A DNA stretch of 64,000 bases from Firm-04 sp045591925. Lineage in GTDB: Bacteria > Bacillota > Clostridia > Oscillospirales > Ruminococcaceae. Where the stretch lies: NCBI GenBank assembly GCA_045591925.1, contig JAZNTW010000031.1, positions 1 to 64,000 on the forward strand. Direction: 5' to 3'. The notes under the pieces were generated by a model that made no database searches, was not told where the DNA came from, and was given only the letters and a program-made list of their open reading frames with translations. Below, in pieces: positions 48,852 through 57,459 of this stretch (position 1 is its first letter; every line of letters begins with the position of its first letter). The translations under genes were made by a program, and so were the position numbers.

Positions 48852-49946
48852 ATGAGTGAACAAAAATATTCGCACCTGATTGATCTGAACGATTACCCCA
48901 TGGAATGGTGGAACAAGGTCATTTCGCTCGGCGCTTCCATTTATGCACATCCGCAGCGTTATGTTCAGGCTTGTGCCGGAAAAATCATGGCAACGCTGTT
49001 CTATGAGCCATCCACAAGAACGCAGCTGAGCTTTCAGTCTGCAATGATTCGTCTGGGCGGCAGTATCATCGGCTTCGACAATCCGATGAGCAGCTCTGTT
49101 TCCAAGGGCGAAAATATCAAGGATACGACCAAGGTTGTCAGCAGCTATTCGGATATTCTGATTATCCGTCATCCGCTGGCTGGCACGGCAAAGGCTGCTG
49201 CATTGACCGCAGAATGTCCGGTCGTCAATGCCGGCGATGGCGGTCATCTCCATCCGACACAGACGCTCACGGATTTGCTGACGCTGAAAATGGAAAAGGG
49301 CAGACTCGATCATCTGACAATCGGACTCTGCGGCGACCTCCTCTACGGACGCACCGTGCATTCGCTCTGCAAGGCGCTCGCTTGCTATCCGGAAAATAAA
49401 TTCGTGCTGATTTCCACGCCGGAGCTTCAGATTCCGGATTACATTACGAAAATTCTGCACGATTCCGGCTGCGAATATCGGCTGGAATCCTCGCTGGATG
49501 CGGCAATCGGTGATCTGGATGTTCTGTATATGACGCGCATCCAGAGAGAACGCTTCGCTTCTCAGGCGGAATATCTCGCACAAAAGGATGTCTACCGTCT
49601 GACGACGGAAAAGATGCGTCACGCCAAGGATGACCTGATCGTACTGCATCCGCTGCCGCGCGTTGATGAAATCGAAATTACCGTAGACGACGACCCGCGC
49701 GCCATGTTCTTCAAGCAAGCAAAATACGGAATGTATGTGCGGATGGCACTGATTCTGCGGCTGCTGGAAAGCGAAAAGGCTGCACCGTTACTGCGCGGCA
49801 CAACACGCAACGACCTCTGCTGCGTGAATCCGAAGTGCATCACGGCACAGGAGCATTATCTGCCGCATCTGTTCACGGATTTTGACGAAAAGGTTGTCTG
49901 CGAATTCTGCGAGGAAGCCGCTGTTCCGACAGATATCGCAAAATAA
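48852..49946 (+). CDS. pyrB: Aspartate carbamoyltransferase with PyrI-like zinc tail
   Basis: PyrB condenses carbamoyl phosphate and aspartate, the committed step of pyrimidine synthesis. The catalytic part (about 1-315) has FYEPSTRTQLSF for carbamoyl phosphate, HPTQTL, and HPLPRVDEI. Unusually the 364-residue protein goes on with a zinc-site segment: Cys 324-x4-Cys 329 and Cys 350-x2-Cys 353, the same spacing as the zinc domain of the separate regulatory chain PyrI in E. coli (Cys 109-x4-114, Cys 138-x2-141). The nucleotide-binding domain of PyrI is absent. No separate pyrI lies in the window. GGAGG precedes the ATG. Confidence 0.93.
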   Translation: MSEQKYSHLIDLNDYPMEWWNKVISLGASIYAHPQRYVQACAGKIMATLFYEPSTRTQLSFQSAMIRLGGSIIGFDNPMSSSVSKGENIKDTTKVVSSYSDILIIRHPLAGTAKAAALTAECPVVNAGDGGHLHPTQTLTDLLTLKMEKGRLDHLTIGLCGDLLYGRTVHSLCKALACYPENKFVLISTPELQIPDYITKILHDSGCEYRLESSLDAAIGDLDVLYMTRIQRERFASQAEYLAQKDVYRLTTEKMRHAKDDLIVLHPLPRVDEIEITVDDDPRAMFFKQAKYGMYVRMALILRLLESEKAAPLLRGTTRNDLCCVNPKCITAQEHYLPHLFTDFDEKVVCEFCEEAAVPTDIAK

Positions 49947-49949
49947 TCC

Positions 49950-50052
49950 TTAAGGTAACACCGCACAAAGCCCGCCTTACAGCTTGGCGGCACATCTGCT
50001 TGCTGAATCAAAAGCATCCTGTACCACCAGCTCTGTGCGGTATCACTTTAAG
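49950..50052 (+). repeat. Small inverted-repeat element, short form
   Basis: TTAAGGTAACACCGCACAAAG at the left pairs with CTCTGTGCGGTATCACTTTAA at the right. The core has GCCTTACAGCTTGGCGGCACATCTGCTTGC and a tail-to-tail GTACCACCAG segment; the long-form insert is missing. It follows pyrB directly and the stem could also end its transcript. Confidence 0.8.
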
Positions 50053-50106
50053 AAATTATGAAGAAAAAAGCGTGCTACTGATCATGCAAAACATCCATAG
50101 AAAAAC

Positions 50107-50138
50107 AAAATCGCGGTTCAGAACGAGCCGCGATTTTC
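50107..50138 (-). terminator. Terminator after cysS
   Basis: AAAATCGCGG-TC pairs with GA-CCGCGATTTT; on the minus strand TTTTTC follows. Confidence 0.85.
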
Positions 50139-50147
50139 TTGTATCTA

Positions 50148-51557
50148 TTAGATTTTTGTGATCTCCGTGCCCTGTCTGGTTTCACGAATCTGCCAGCCGA
50201 GTGCGGCAATCTGGTCGCGGAGCGCATCTGCCTGTGCAAAATCCTTTGCCTGACGCGCTTCCTTGCGCTGTTCAACAAGTGCAAGCACCTCTGCCGGAAT
50301 CTCAACAGCCTCCGCATCCGCGCCGAGTGCCTTTGCATTTTCAATCAGATTCAGGGAGAACACCTTATCCATCTCTGCGATGCAGGCGAGCTTCGTTGCA
50401 GCCGTAGTGTCTGCCTTGAGAATATCATACAGCACGGTGATTGCCTGTGCGGTATTGAGGTCATTGTCCATCGCTGCGGTAAATGCGCCGAGCAGCTCTG
50501 TCTTCTTTGCTTCATCAACAGCATCTTGGGTATCGAGCAGCGTCTTGATCTTTGCGGTCAGCTTATCATATGCAATCTGCGCATTTTTCATGTTTTCCCA
50601 AGAAAATACGAGCGTTTTGCGATAATGAGACTGCAGGCAGAAGAAGCGGTACGCAAGCGGTGAAAAGCCTTTTTGTTCGAGCAGTGAAACAGTCAGGAAT
50701 TCGCCCTTGGACTTGCTCATCTTACCGGTTTCATCGTTCAGATGCAGAACATGGAACCACTGCGGACACCACTCATGACCGAGATATGCCTCGCTCTGAG
50801 CAATCTCATTGGTATGATGCGGAAATGCGTTGTCGATGCCGCCGCAGTGCAGATCGAGGTATTCGCCGGCAAACTTCATGCTGATGCAGGAGCATTCGAT
50901 ATGCCAGCCCGGATATCCGATTCCCCACGGGCTATCCCATTTCAGCTCCTGATCGTCAAATTTCGACTTGGTAAACCAAAGAACGAAATCAGCCTTATTG
51001 CGCTTGTTTTCGTCACCCTCAACACCCTCGCGCACGCCGACCGCAAGATCCTCCTCCTTGAAATCATGGAAGCGATAATACTGATCGAGCTTCGAGGTGT
51101 CAAAATAAATATTGCCGCCAGCTTCATAGGCAAAGCCCTTTTGCAGCAGTGTTTCAATCATGTGGATGTATTCCGCGATACAGCCGGTTGCAGGCTGGAT
51201 ATACTCCGGCTTTTGGATATTGAGCTTATCGCAATCCGCAAAAAACGCATCGGTATAGAACTGTGCGATTTCCATGACGGTTTTATGCTCACGCTTTGCG
51301 CCCTTGAGCATTTTATCATCGCCGGTGTCGCCATCCGAGGTCAGGTGTCCGACGTCGGTGATATTCATGATTCGCATGACCTGATAGCCGATATAGCTGA
51401 GATATTTTTCAAGGACATCCTCCATCATATAGGTACGAAGATTACCGATATGTGCAAAGTGATAAACAGTCGGGCCGCAGGTATACATTTTGACCTTATT
51501 CGGCTCTCTTGTCTGGAATTCGTCCTTTTGATGCGTGAGCGAATTATAAAGCAGCAT
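50148..51557 (-). CDS. cysS: Cysteinyl-tRNA synthetase
   Basis: The 469-residue class I synthetase has the zinc ligand Cys in TCGPTVYHFAHIGN (with the HIGN signature), a second zinc ligand set in GWHIECSCIS and GGIDNAFPHHTNE, and KMSKSKGE. Length is standard. AAGGAGC precedes the ATG. A repeat cluster lies upstream, between it and alaS. Confidence 0.96.
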   Translation of the reverse strand: MLLYNSLTHQKDEFQTREPNKVKMYTCGPTVYHFAHIGNLRTYMMEDVLEKYLSYIGYQVMRIMNITDVGHLTSDGDTGDDKMLKGAKREHKTVMEIAQFYTDAFFADCDKLNIQKPEYIQPATGCIAEYIHMIETLLQKGFAYEAGGNIYFDTSKLDQYYRFHDFKEEDLAVGVREGVEGDENKRNKADFVLWFTKSKFDDQELKWDSPWGIGYPGWHIECSCISMKFAGEYLDLHCGGIDNAFPHHTNEIAQSEAYLGHEWCPQWFHVLHLNDETGKMSKSKGEFLTVSLLEQKGFSPLAYRFFCLQSHYRKTLVFSWENMKNAQIAYDKLTAKIKTLLDTQDAVDEAKKTELLGAFTAAMDNDLNTAQAITVLYDILKADTTAATKLACIAEMDKVFSLNLIENAKALGADAEAVEIPAEVLALVEQRKEARQAKDFAQADALRDQIAALGWQIRETRQGTEITKI

Positions 51558-51700
51558 ATTTGCCTTGCTCCTTCCGGTTCAGTAAGATTTAGATACATTT
51601 ACATTATATACATTATAAATAACGCCGCACAAAACGAGTGGCATAGATGCACGGCCAAAGTGTGCATAAATCACAAACAGGGCGCGGTAAAAAACATTTC

Positions 51701-51776
51701 AGGCAACACTGCACAGAGCTGGTGGTGCAGATGTGCCGCCAAGCCGTAAGACGGACTTTGCGCGGCGTTGCCTTAA
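51701..51776 (+). repeat. Small inverted-repeat element, minimal full form
   Basis: GGCAACACTGCACAGAGCTGGTGGTGCAGATGTGCCGCCAAGCCGTAAG and ending CGCGGCGTTGCCTTAA. It abuts the next, longer copy head to tail and shares TTAAGG with it. Confidence 0.8.
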
Positions 51777-51972
51777 GGCAACACCGCACAGAGCTGGTGG
51801 TACAGGATGCTTTCGATTCAGCAAGCTGAATCTGTCAGATTTTTCGTCAGATTGTATAGAAATGACGCCGCTGGGCTGACGCCCAGCAAGGAATTTCTGT
51901 GCAAGATGGCGAAAAATATGCAAGCAGATGTGCCGCCAAGCCGTAGGGCGGGCTTTGTGCGGGGTTGCCTTT
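51773..51972 (+). repeat. Small inverted-repeat element, long form (reference copy)
   Basis: About 200 bases. Left end TTAAGGCAACACCGCACAGAG; right end CTTTGTGCGGGGTTGCCTTT, complementary to the left. In between: GATTCAGCAAGCTGAATC stem-loop, the CAGATTTTTCGTCAGATTGT segment, the GCTGGGC-TGAC-GCCCAGC stem-loop, the TTTCTGTGCAAGATGGCG segment, and the GTGCCGCCAAGCCGTAGGGCGG core. It codes for nothing conserved, though the minus strand keeps an open frame (AQKFLAGRQPSGVISIQS) that also stays open in the copy at the left window edge. Confidence 0.85.
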
Positions 51973-52224
51973 CAACACGGTTGATACGGCTGTTGTTATT
52001 ATAGCACATTCTGCGATAAATTTCAATGGGAGAATAGAAAGAATTTTTTCGCTTTCCAACATGGGCGTAAAAATGGCGGCGGACACTGTCCGCTTCAATG
52101 GGAGAATGGAAATAAATCTCTCGTTGCTTGACAAATCAGAACTTTTGCAGTATACTATATACTGTATTGTTATGCGAGAAAGCATAACTGCCATATTTTT
52201 GATACGAAAGGAATCCGAAAAACT
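51973..52224 (+). other. alaS leader region
   Basis: Two direct copies of TTCAATGGGAGAAT-GAAA start at 52022 and 52094, 72 bases apart, with a GCGGACACTGTCCGC palindrome (52078-52092) just before the second. The alaS promoter (52128-52156) follows, then a GTTATGC/GCATAAC hairpin in the leader. I see no T-box features (no AGGGUGGNACCGCG-like sequence). Confidence 0.55.
52128..52156 (+). promoter_or_regulatory. Promoter of alaS
   Basis: TTGACA at 52128-52133, 17-base spacer, TATACT at 52151-52156. Confidence 0.75.
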
Positions 52225-54858
52225 ATGGAATGGACAGGCCTCAACGAGCTGCGTGAAAAATATCTCTCTTTCTTTGAGAGCAAGAACCATACTCGTATGG
52301 AAAGCGCATCCTTGATCCCGAAAGGCGATAACTCCCTGCTTCTGATCAACTCCGGCATGGCGCCGCTGAAAAAATATTTTCTCGGACAGGCAGTTCCGCC
52401 CAATGTCCGCGTCACAACCTGCCAGAAATGTATTCGTACACCCGATATTGAGCGTGTTGGCAAAACAGCTCGTCACGGTACCTATTTCGAAATGCTCGGC
52501 AACTTCTCTTTCGGCGATTATTTCAAGCGCGAGGCAATCGCTTGGGCTTGGGAGTTCCTGACCGGTACACTCGCAATCCCTGCCGAGAAGCTCTGGATCA
52601 CCGTTTTTGAGAGCGATGATGAAGCAGAGCAAATCTGGGAAAATGAAATCGGCATTCCGCATGAGCGCGTCATCCGACTCGGCAAGGCGGATAACTTCTG
52701 GGAGCATGGCTCCGGTCCGTGCGGCCCCTGCTCGGAAATCCATTTCGACCGCGGCGACGACTATGGCCCGTTTGAGAGCTTTGAGCAGGCAAGCGACTGC
52801 GACCGTATCATCGAAATCTGGAACCTCGTGTTCTCGCAGTTCGACAGCGACGGCAAGGGCAATTACGCCGAAATGAAAAATAAGAATATTGATACTGGTA
52901 TGGGTCTTGAGCGTCTTGCCTGTGTCATGCAGAACGTAGACAACCTCTTTGAGGTCGATACCGTTCAGAACATCATGAAGCATATCTGCAAAATCGCTGA
53001 TATTTCCTATCACGAGGATGAGAAAAAGGATATCTCTCTGCGCGTCATCACCGACCACATCCGTTCCACTGTTTTCATGACCGGTGACGGCATCACACCT
53101 GCCAACGAGGGCAGAGGCTATGTCCTCAAGAGACTGCTCCGCAGAGCGGCCCGTCACGGCAGACTGCTCGGAATCCGCGAGCCGTTCCTCTATCAGGTTG
53201 CGGAAACCGTTATTCAGGAAAATGCTTCTGCATATCCGGAGCTGAAAGAAAAGCAGGAGCTGATCACCAAAATCATCCGTCACGAGGAAGAGAGCTTTGC
53301 ACGCACCATCGACCGCGGCACAGAGCTTCTCACCTCCTCCATCAATTCGCTGAAAGCTGCAAAGCTGACTGTCATTGACGGCAAAACCGCATTTAACCTC
53401 AGCGATACCTATGGCTTCCCGATCGACCTGACCATCGAAATGGCTGAGGAACAGGGCATGACCGTAGACGAGGAAGGCTTCCGCCGCTGCATGGAGGAAC
53501 AGAAGCAGCGTGCAAGAGCAGACCGCGCATCCAAGGTCAAGACCTCTTGGGGCGGTGACGCGGCTGTTCCGAAAGGACTCCCGAAAACCGAATTCATCGG
53601 CTATACCGAGACAGAATGTGAAGCAAAAATCCTTGCCATTCTCTCGAACGGTGTCGCTGTGGATACACTCGAAGCCGGCTGCGATGGCGTTCTGATTCTC
53701 GACCGCACACCGTTCTATGCGGAAAGCGGCGGTCAGGTCGGTGACAGCGGCGAGATTGTCGGTGATGATATTTTCTCTGTCGGTGATACGCAGAAGGGCG
53801 GCGACGGCCAGTTCCTGCACATGGGTACGCTGGAGCAGGGAACGCTCAAAGTCGGCGATACCGTTACTGCGAAAATTGACGTCAACCGCCGCAAAGCGAT
53901 TATGCGCAATCATACCGCAGCGCATCTGCTTCAGGCTGCACTGCGCAAGGTGCTCGGTGACCATGTACATCAGGCAGGTCAGCTTGTCAATGAGGATCGC
54001 TGCCGCTTTGACTTCTCGCATTTCTCCGGCATGACCGCACAGGAATTGCAGAGCGTTGAGGAGCTTCTCAATGCCGAAATCCTGAATGCACTGCCTGTTT
54101 CGACAGAGGAAATGGCAATCGAGGAAGCAAAGAAAATCGGCGCAATGGCACTGTTCGGTGAAAAGTATGGCGATGTCGTTCGCGTCGTTCGCGCAGGCGA
54201 TTCTTCCGTTGAATTCTGTGGCGGTACACATATCCAAAACACCGCTGAAATCGGTCTGTGCCGCATCATCTCGGAAAGCTCCGTTGCAGCAGGCGTTCGC
54301 AGAATCGAGCTTGCTACCGGTAAGAATGTTCTGAAAATGATGCAGGAGCAGGAACAGCTTCTCACAGATACTGCTCGTATTCTGAAAGTTACAAATCCAT
54401 CCGAGCTGCCGGAAAAGGCAACTGCAATTCTCAATGAAACACGCAATCTTCTGCGCGAGGTTGAGTCCCTGACCGCAAAGCTCGCAAACAGCCAGATTAC
54501 CGACCTGTTCGCATCCGCAAAGGAAATCGACGGCATTAAGATTGTATCTGCTATGCTGACCGATGTGAAGCCGGATGCACTGCGTTCACTCGGCGACCAG
54601 ATTCGCGATGAAGAAGAAAATGTCATCGCACTGCTCGCAGGTGTAAACGGCGAAACCGGTAACTTCTGCTGCGTCTGCTCCAAGAGCGCAGTCGCAAAGG
54701 GCGCACACGCCGGAAAAATCATTCAGCGCATTGCTGCAATCACCGGCGGCAAGGGCGGCGGCAGACCCGACAGCGCAATGGGCAGCATCGGCAAGAGCTA
54801 TATGGTCGATGAAGCGATCGCTATGCTCCAGAGCATTGCCGGCGAATTTCTGAAATAA
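52225..54858 (+). CDS. alaS: Alanyl-tRNA synthetase
   Basis: The 877-residue class II synthetase has the catalytic domain (1-450; FFESKNHTRMESASLIP, motif 2 GKTARHGTYFEMLGNFSFGDYFK), the editing domain with zinc-binding HTAAHLLQAAL and VEFCGGTHI (about 560-690), and the C-terminal C-Ala domain with GGKGGGRPDSAMGS. Length and order are standard. GAAAGGAAT precedes the ATG. Confidence 0.97.
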   Translation: MEWTGLNELREKYLSFFESKNHTRMESASLIPKGDNSLLLINSGMAPLKKYFLGQAVPPNVRVTTCQKCIRTPDIERVGKTARHGTYFEMLGNFSFGDYFKREAIAWAWEFLTGTLAIPAEKLWITVFESDDEAEQIWENEIGIPHERVIRLGKADNFWEHGSGPCGPCSEIHFDRGDDYGPFESFEQASDCDRIIEIWNLVFSQFDSDGKGNYAEMKNKNIDTGMGLERLACVMQNVDNLFEVDTVQNIMKHICKIADISYHEDEKKDISLRVITDHIRSTVFMTGDGITPANEGRGYVLKRLLRRAARHGRLLGIREPFLYQVAETVIQENASAYPELKEKQELITKIIRHEEESFARTIDRGTELLTSSINSLKAAKLTVIDGKTAFNLSDTYGFPIDLTIEMAEEQGMTVDEEGFRRCMEEQKQRARADRASKVKTSWGGDAAVPKGLPKTEFIGYTETECEAKILAILSNGVAVDTLEAGCDGVLILDRTPFYAESGGQVGDSGEIVGDDIFSVGDTQKGGDGQFLHMGTLEQGTLKVGDTVTAKIDVNRRKAIMRNHTAAHLLQAALRKVLGDHVHQAGQLVNEDRCRFDFSHFSGMTAQELQSVEELLNAEILNALPVSTEEMAIEEAKKIGAMALFGEKYGDVVRVVRAGDSSVEFCGGTHIQNTAEIGLCRIISESSVAAGVRRIELATGKNVLKMMQEQEQLLTDTARILKVTNPSELPEKATAILNETRNLLREVESLTAKLANSQITDLFASAKEIDGIKIVSAMLTDVKPDALRSLGDQIRDEEENVIALLAGVNGETGNFCCVCSKSAVAKGAHAGKIIQRIAAITGGKGGGRPDSAMGSIGKSYMVDEAIAMLQSIAGEFLK

Positions 54859-54935
54859 AAACACCGCGATACCGGAGGGCGTTCGCGTTCTCCGGTACCG
54901 CAGGATTTACGAGATACTATAAAAGGAGAATGAAT

Positions 54936-55283
54936 ATGGATTGTCTATTCTGCAAAATCATTGCCGGAGAAATTCCGAGTGCAAAAGTCTATGAAGATGA
55001 ATTTGTCTATGCGTTCAAGGATATCAATCCGATTGCACCGCTGCATTATCTGTTCATTCCGAAGCAGCATATCTCCGGCGCTTCCGCAATTACCGAGGAA
55101 AACGCTGAGATTGTCGGCAAAATTTTCGCAGCAATCGCAAAGGTTGCTGCACAGGAAAAACTGGATTCCGGATTCCGCGTCATCACCAACTGCGGCGATG
55201 ATGCCGGTCAGACTGTTCATCATCTGCACTTCCATCTGATTGCAGGACAGAAAATGGGCTGGTCTGCCGATCAGGGTGCATGA
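54936..55283 (+). CDS. HIT family nucleotide hydrolase (HinT-like)
   Basis: The 115-residue product has CLFCKIIAGEIPSAKVYEDE at its start and the histidine triad HHLHFHLIAG near the end, as in HinT purine nucleoside phosphoramidases. ATG 54936 is preferred because AAAGGAG lies 7 bases before it (ATG 54930 is too close). Its stop overlaps the comEC start (ATGA). Confidence 0.93.
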   Translation: MDCLFCKIIAGEIPSAKVYEDEFVYAFKDINPIAPLHYLFIPKQHISGASAITEENAEIVGKIFAAIAKVAAQEKLDSGFRVITNCGDDAGQTVHHLHFHLIAGQKMGWSADQGA

Positions 55284-57385
55284 AGTTCGCTGAAACGCCG
55301 ATCACGAAAGTCTCGCCGGCTGTTTCGACACTTCCGCATAAAATGAAACGAGCCGGCAGCGGAACCTGTCTTTGCGGCGTGGAATGCTTTACGCTTGCAT
55401 GGATTTCGGGTCTGCTGACGGCTTTTCTATCTGATTTCCGCATACTGATTCTGCTGCTTGCCGTCGGCATATTCGTCATGCTGCGTCTGACAGGCAAGGA
55501 GCGTCTGCTGCTGATTCTTGGTGCAATACTGGGTGCAGCTGTCTGGATGCGATATGATCTGACAGTGCGGCAGCCGCTGTTTGCACTCGATGGGAAGCAG
55601 GTTCAATGCACGGGCGTGATCACCAATACACAAACACTTCCGCAGGAACGCGCCGTCTATACACTTCGCACAACACTCAACAGGCATCCCATTTCGATCG
55701 ACTGGTATGCCGATGCGGAGATTCAGCCGCTGCAAATCGGTGAGATTGTCACGCTGGAAGCAGAGCTGACACGCATTCAACCGGATTATCGCTATCATAC
55801 CGCACAGTATCAGGCAGGACTCGGAAAATATCTGCGCATTTATGACGCCACACTGACAGACCACCAGCCGGATTCCGGTTTTTCTTTGGCACGTATCCTG
55901 CACCAATACCGTCAGCGCATCACAAAGCAAATCCGGAGTGCCATATCCTCTGAAAACGCAGGCTTGCTCTGCGCCATGCTGTTCGGAGATAAGCTGATGC
56001 TTTCGGAAGATACCGCTGCTGCATTCCGTGCAGCCGGCATCGGGCATATCACGGTCGTATCCGGTCTGCATCTGATTTTCTTTTGCAGCGCACTTGCCTC
56101 AATATTCCGGCGTTTGCAGTTCCCCGAAATCTGGATTTGTCTGCTGCATATTCCTGCAATTTTGCTGTTTATCATGCTTGCCGCCCCCTCGATTTCCGAA
56201 GCACGTGCGGCAATTATGCTGATGCTGTCACAGTCGGCGGCATTATTCGGCAGAAAAAGCGATACGCTGCGTTCACTCTGTATCGCAATGTTTCTCTGCA
56301 CGGTTTTTACGCCGTATGTGATCGGCTCGGTATCGTTCTGGCTTTCGGTTTCGGGCGTATTCGGCATCGGTGTTCTGGCACCCTATATGACAAAGAATAT
56401 GCAAAGCGGCTTAAAAAAGGATTTTCTCAGTTTGGTGTGCGTATCTGCGGCAATCTTTCCGGCGTCCATATTGCTCTGCGGACAATCCTCGTTGCTTGCG
56501 CCCATCTGCAATCTATTGATTCTGCCGCTCTGCGTTGCCGTTATTTATTTCGGATTTTCACTGCTCCTGACCGGCGGCTTAACCGGCTTTCTGCTGCCTG
56601 TCATCGGATTGCTTTGCAGTCTGATTCGTTCGGCAGCAAATTTTGCGGCGCATCTGCCGTTTTCGCATATTGCAATCCGAAGCAATATTCTACTATTTAT
56701 CATCATACTCAGCAGCCTATTTTTATTGTATCTGATGTTTGCCGGCATTCCGCCGAAGCATCTTGCAGCAGCACTGCTCGGAACAGCAATCATGATTTCT
56801 GCATTGAACCTGAGTTTACAGATACAGGCGCGGAATGAGCTGCGGATTGCTATTCTCGGTGGAAATCAACAGGCAGTTGCGGTCATTTCGGCAGAGGGAC
56901 AGACCATTCTTGCAGACCTGACCGACGCGCCGAACAATGCACAGTATGCAGCACAATATCTGAAGCAAAACGGTATCACCAAAGTAAATGCGCTGATACT
57001 GAACGGAACGCGCGCCGCGGCAAGCTATCAGGCATCCCTGCACGATATCAAGCCCGATCACATCATCCTGCGGCATTCTAAGCCATGGCGCGAGGACAGC
57101 CGGCTTTTCGGAGAAGCGCCTGCGTTCTATGATTCTGAACCGATCGTGCTCTCAGACGGTGCATTCTCCCTGACGCTTGCGGATAACACTGCTGATTTAC
57201 AATGGGGGACGCAGCATATTTCAATCTGCTCCGCATCCGGCGTACCGACTCCGGAAGCAAATGCCGTCATTCGGTACGGCAGTACCCACGAATGTGAAAT
57301 CACGATAAATGGCAAAATATATCGTGACAGCAATCTACTGCTGCGGATCATTTCGGACGGCGGCAGCCGCGTAAGCCCTGCATAA
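55280..57385 (+). CDS. comEC: ComEC/Rec2-type DNA uptake channel protein, degenerate C-terminal domain
   Basis: ComEC carries single-stranded DNA across the membrane in natural competence. The 701-residue product has N-terminal membrane segments and an OB-like extracytoplasmic domain (about 90-195), then the competence domain with LLCAMLFGDKLMLSEDTAAAFRAAGIGHITVVSGLHL and about eight membrane helices up to residue 515. The C-terminal 180 residues follow the beta-lactamase-like fold (AILGGNQQAVAVISAEGQTILADL) but the metal motif that should read THxHxDH is NGTRAAAS here, so it cannot bind metal in the usual way. The start overlaps the HIT gene. Confidence 0.88.
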   Translation: MKFAETPITKVSPAVSTLPHKMKRAGSGTCLCGVECFTLAWISGLLTAFLSDFRILILLLAVGIFVMLRLTGKERLLLILGAILGAAVWMRYDLTVRQPLFALDGKQVQCTGVITNTQTLPQERAVYTLRTTLNRHPISIDWYADAEIQPLQIGEIVTLEAELTRIQPDYRYHTAQYQAGLGKYLRIYDATLTDHQPDSGFSLARILHQYRQRITKQIRSAISSENAGLLCAMLFGDKLMLSEDTAAAFRAAGIGHITVVSGLHLIFFCSALASIFRRLQFPEIWICLLHIPAILLFIMLAAPSISEARAAIMLMLSQSAALFGRKSDTLRSLCIAMFLCTVFTPYVIGSVSFWLSVSGVFGIGVLAPYMTKNMQSGLKKDFLSLVCVSAAIFPASILLCGQSSLLAPICNLLILPLCVAVIYFGFSLLLTGGLTGFLLPVIGLLCSLIRSAANFAAHLPFSHIAIRSNILLFIIILSSLFLLYLMFAGIPPKHLAAALLGTAIMISALNLSLQIQARNELRIAILGGNQQAVAVISAEGQTILADLTDAPNNAQYAAQYLKQNGITKVNALILNGTRAAASYQASLHDIKPDHIILRHSKPWREDSRLFGEAPAFYDSEPIVLSDGAFSLTLADNTADLQWGTQHISICSASGVPTPEANAVIRYGSTHECEITINGKIYRDSNLLLRIISDGGSRVSPA

Positions 57386-57459
57386 AGCATCAAACCCAAG
57401 CCGTCAAATACGCCGGAAATCCATACATATCAATCATCCCAAGAAAAGAGGTGTCTGAA

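Noticed and set aside
51973..52224. T-box riboswitch before alaS
   Set aside because: Neither the T-box bulge sequence nor the specifier and antiterminator stems can be found, and there is only a small leader hairpin.
51847..54237. 796-residue open frame antisense to alaS
   Set aside because: Shadow of alaS that continues into the repeat; no start signal or domain.
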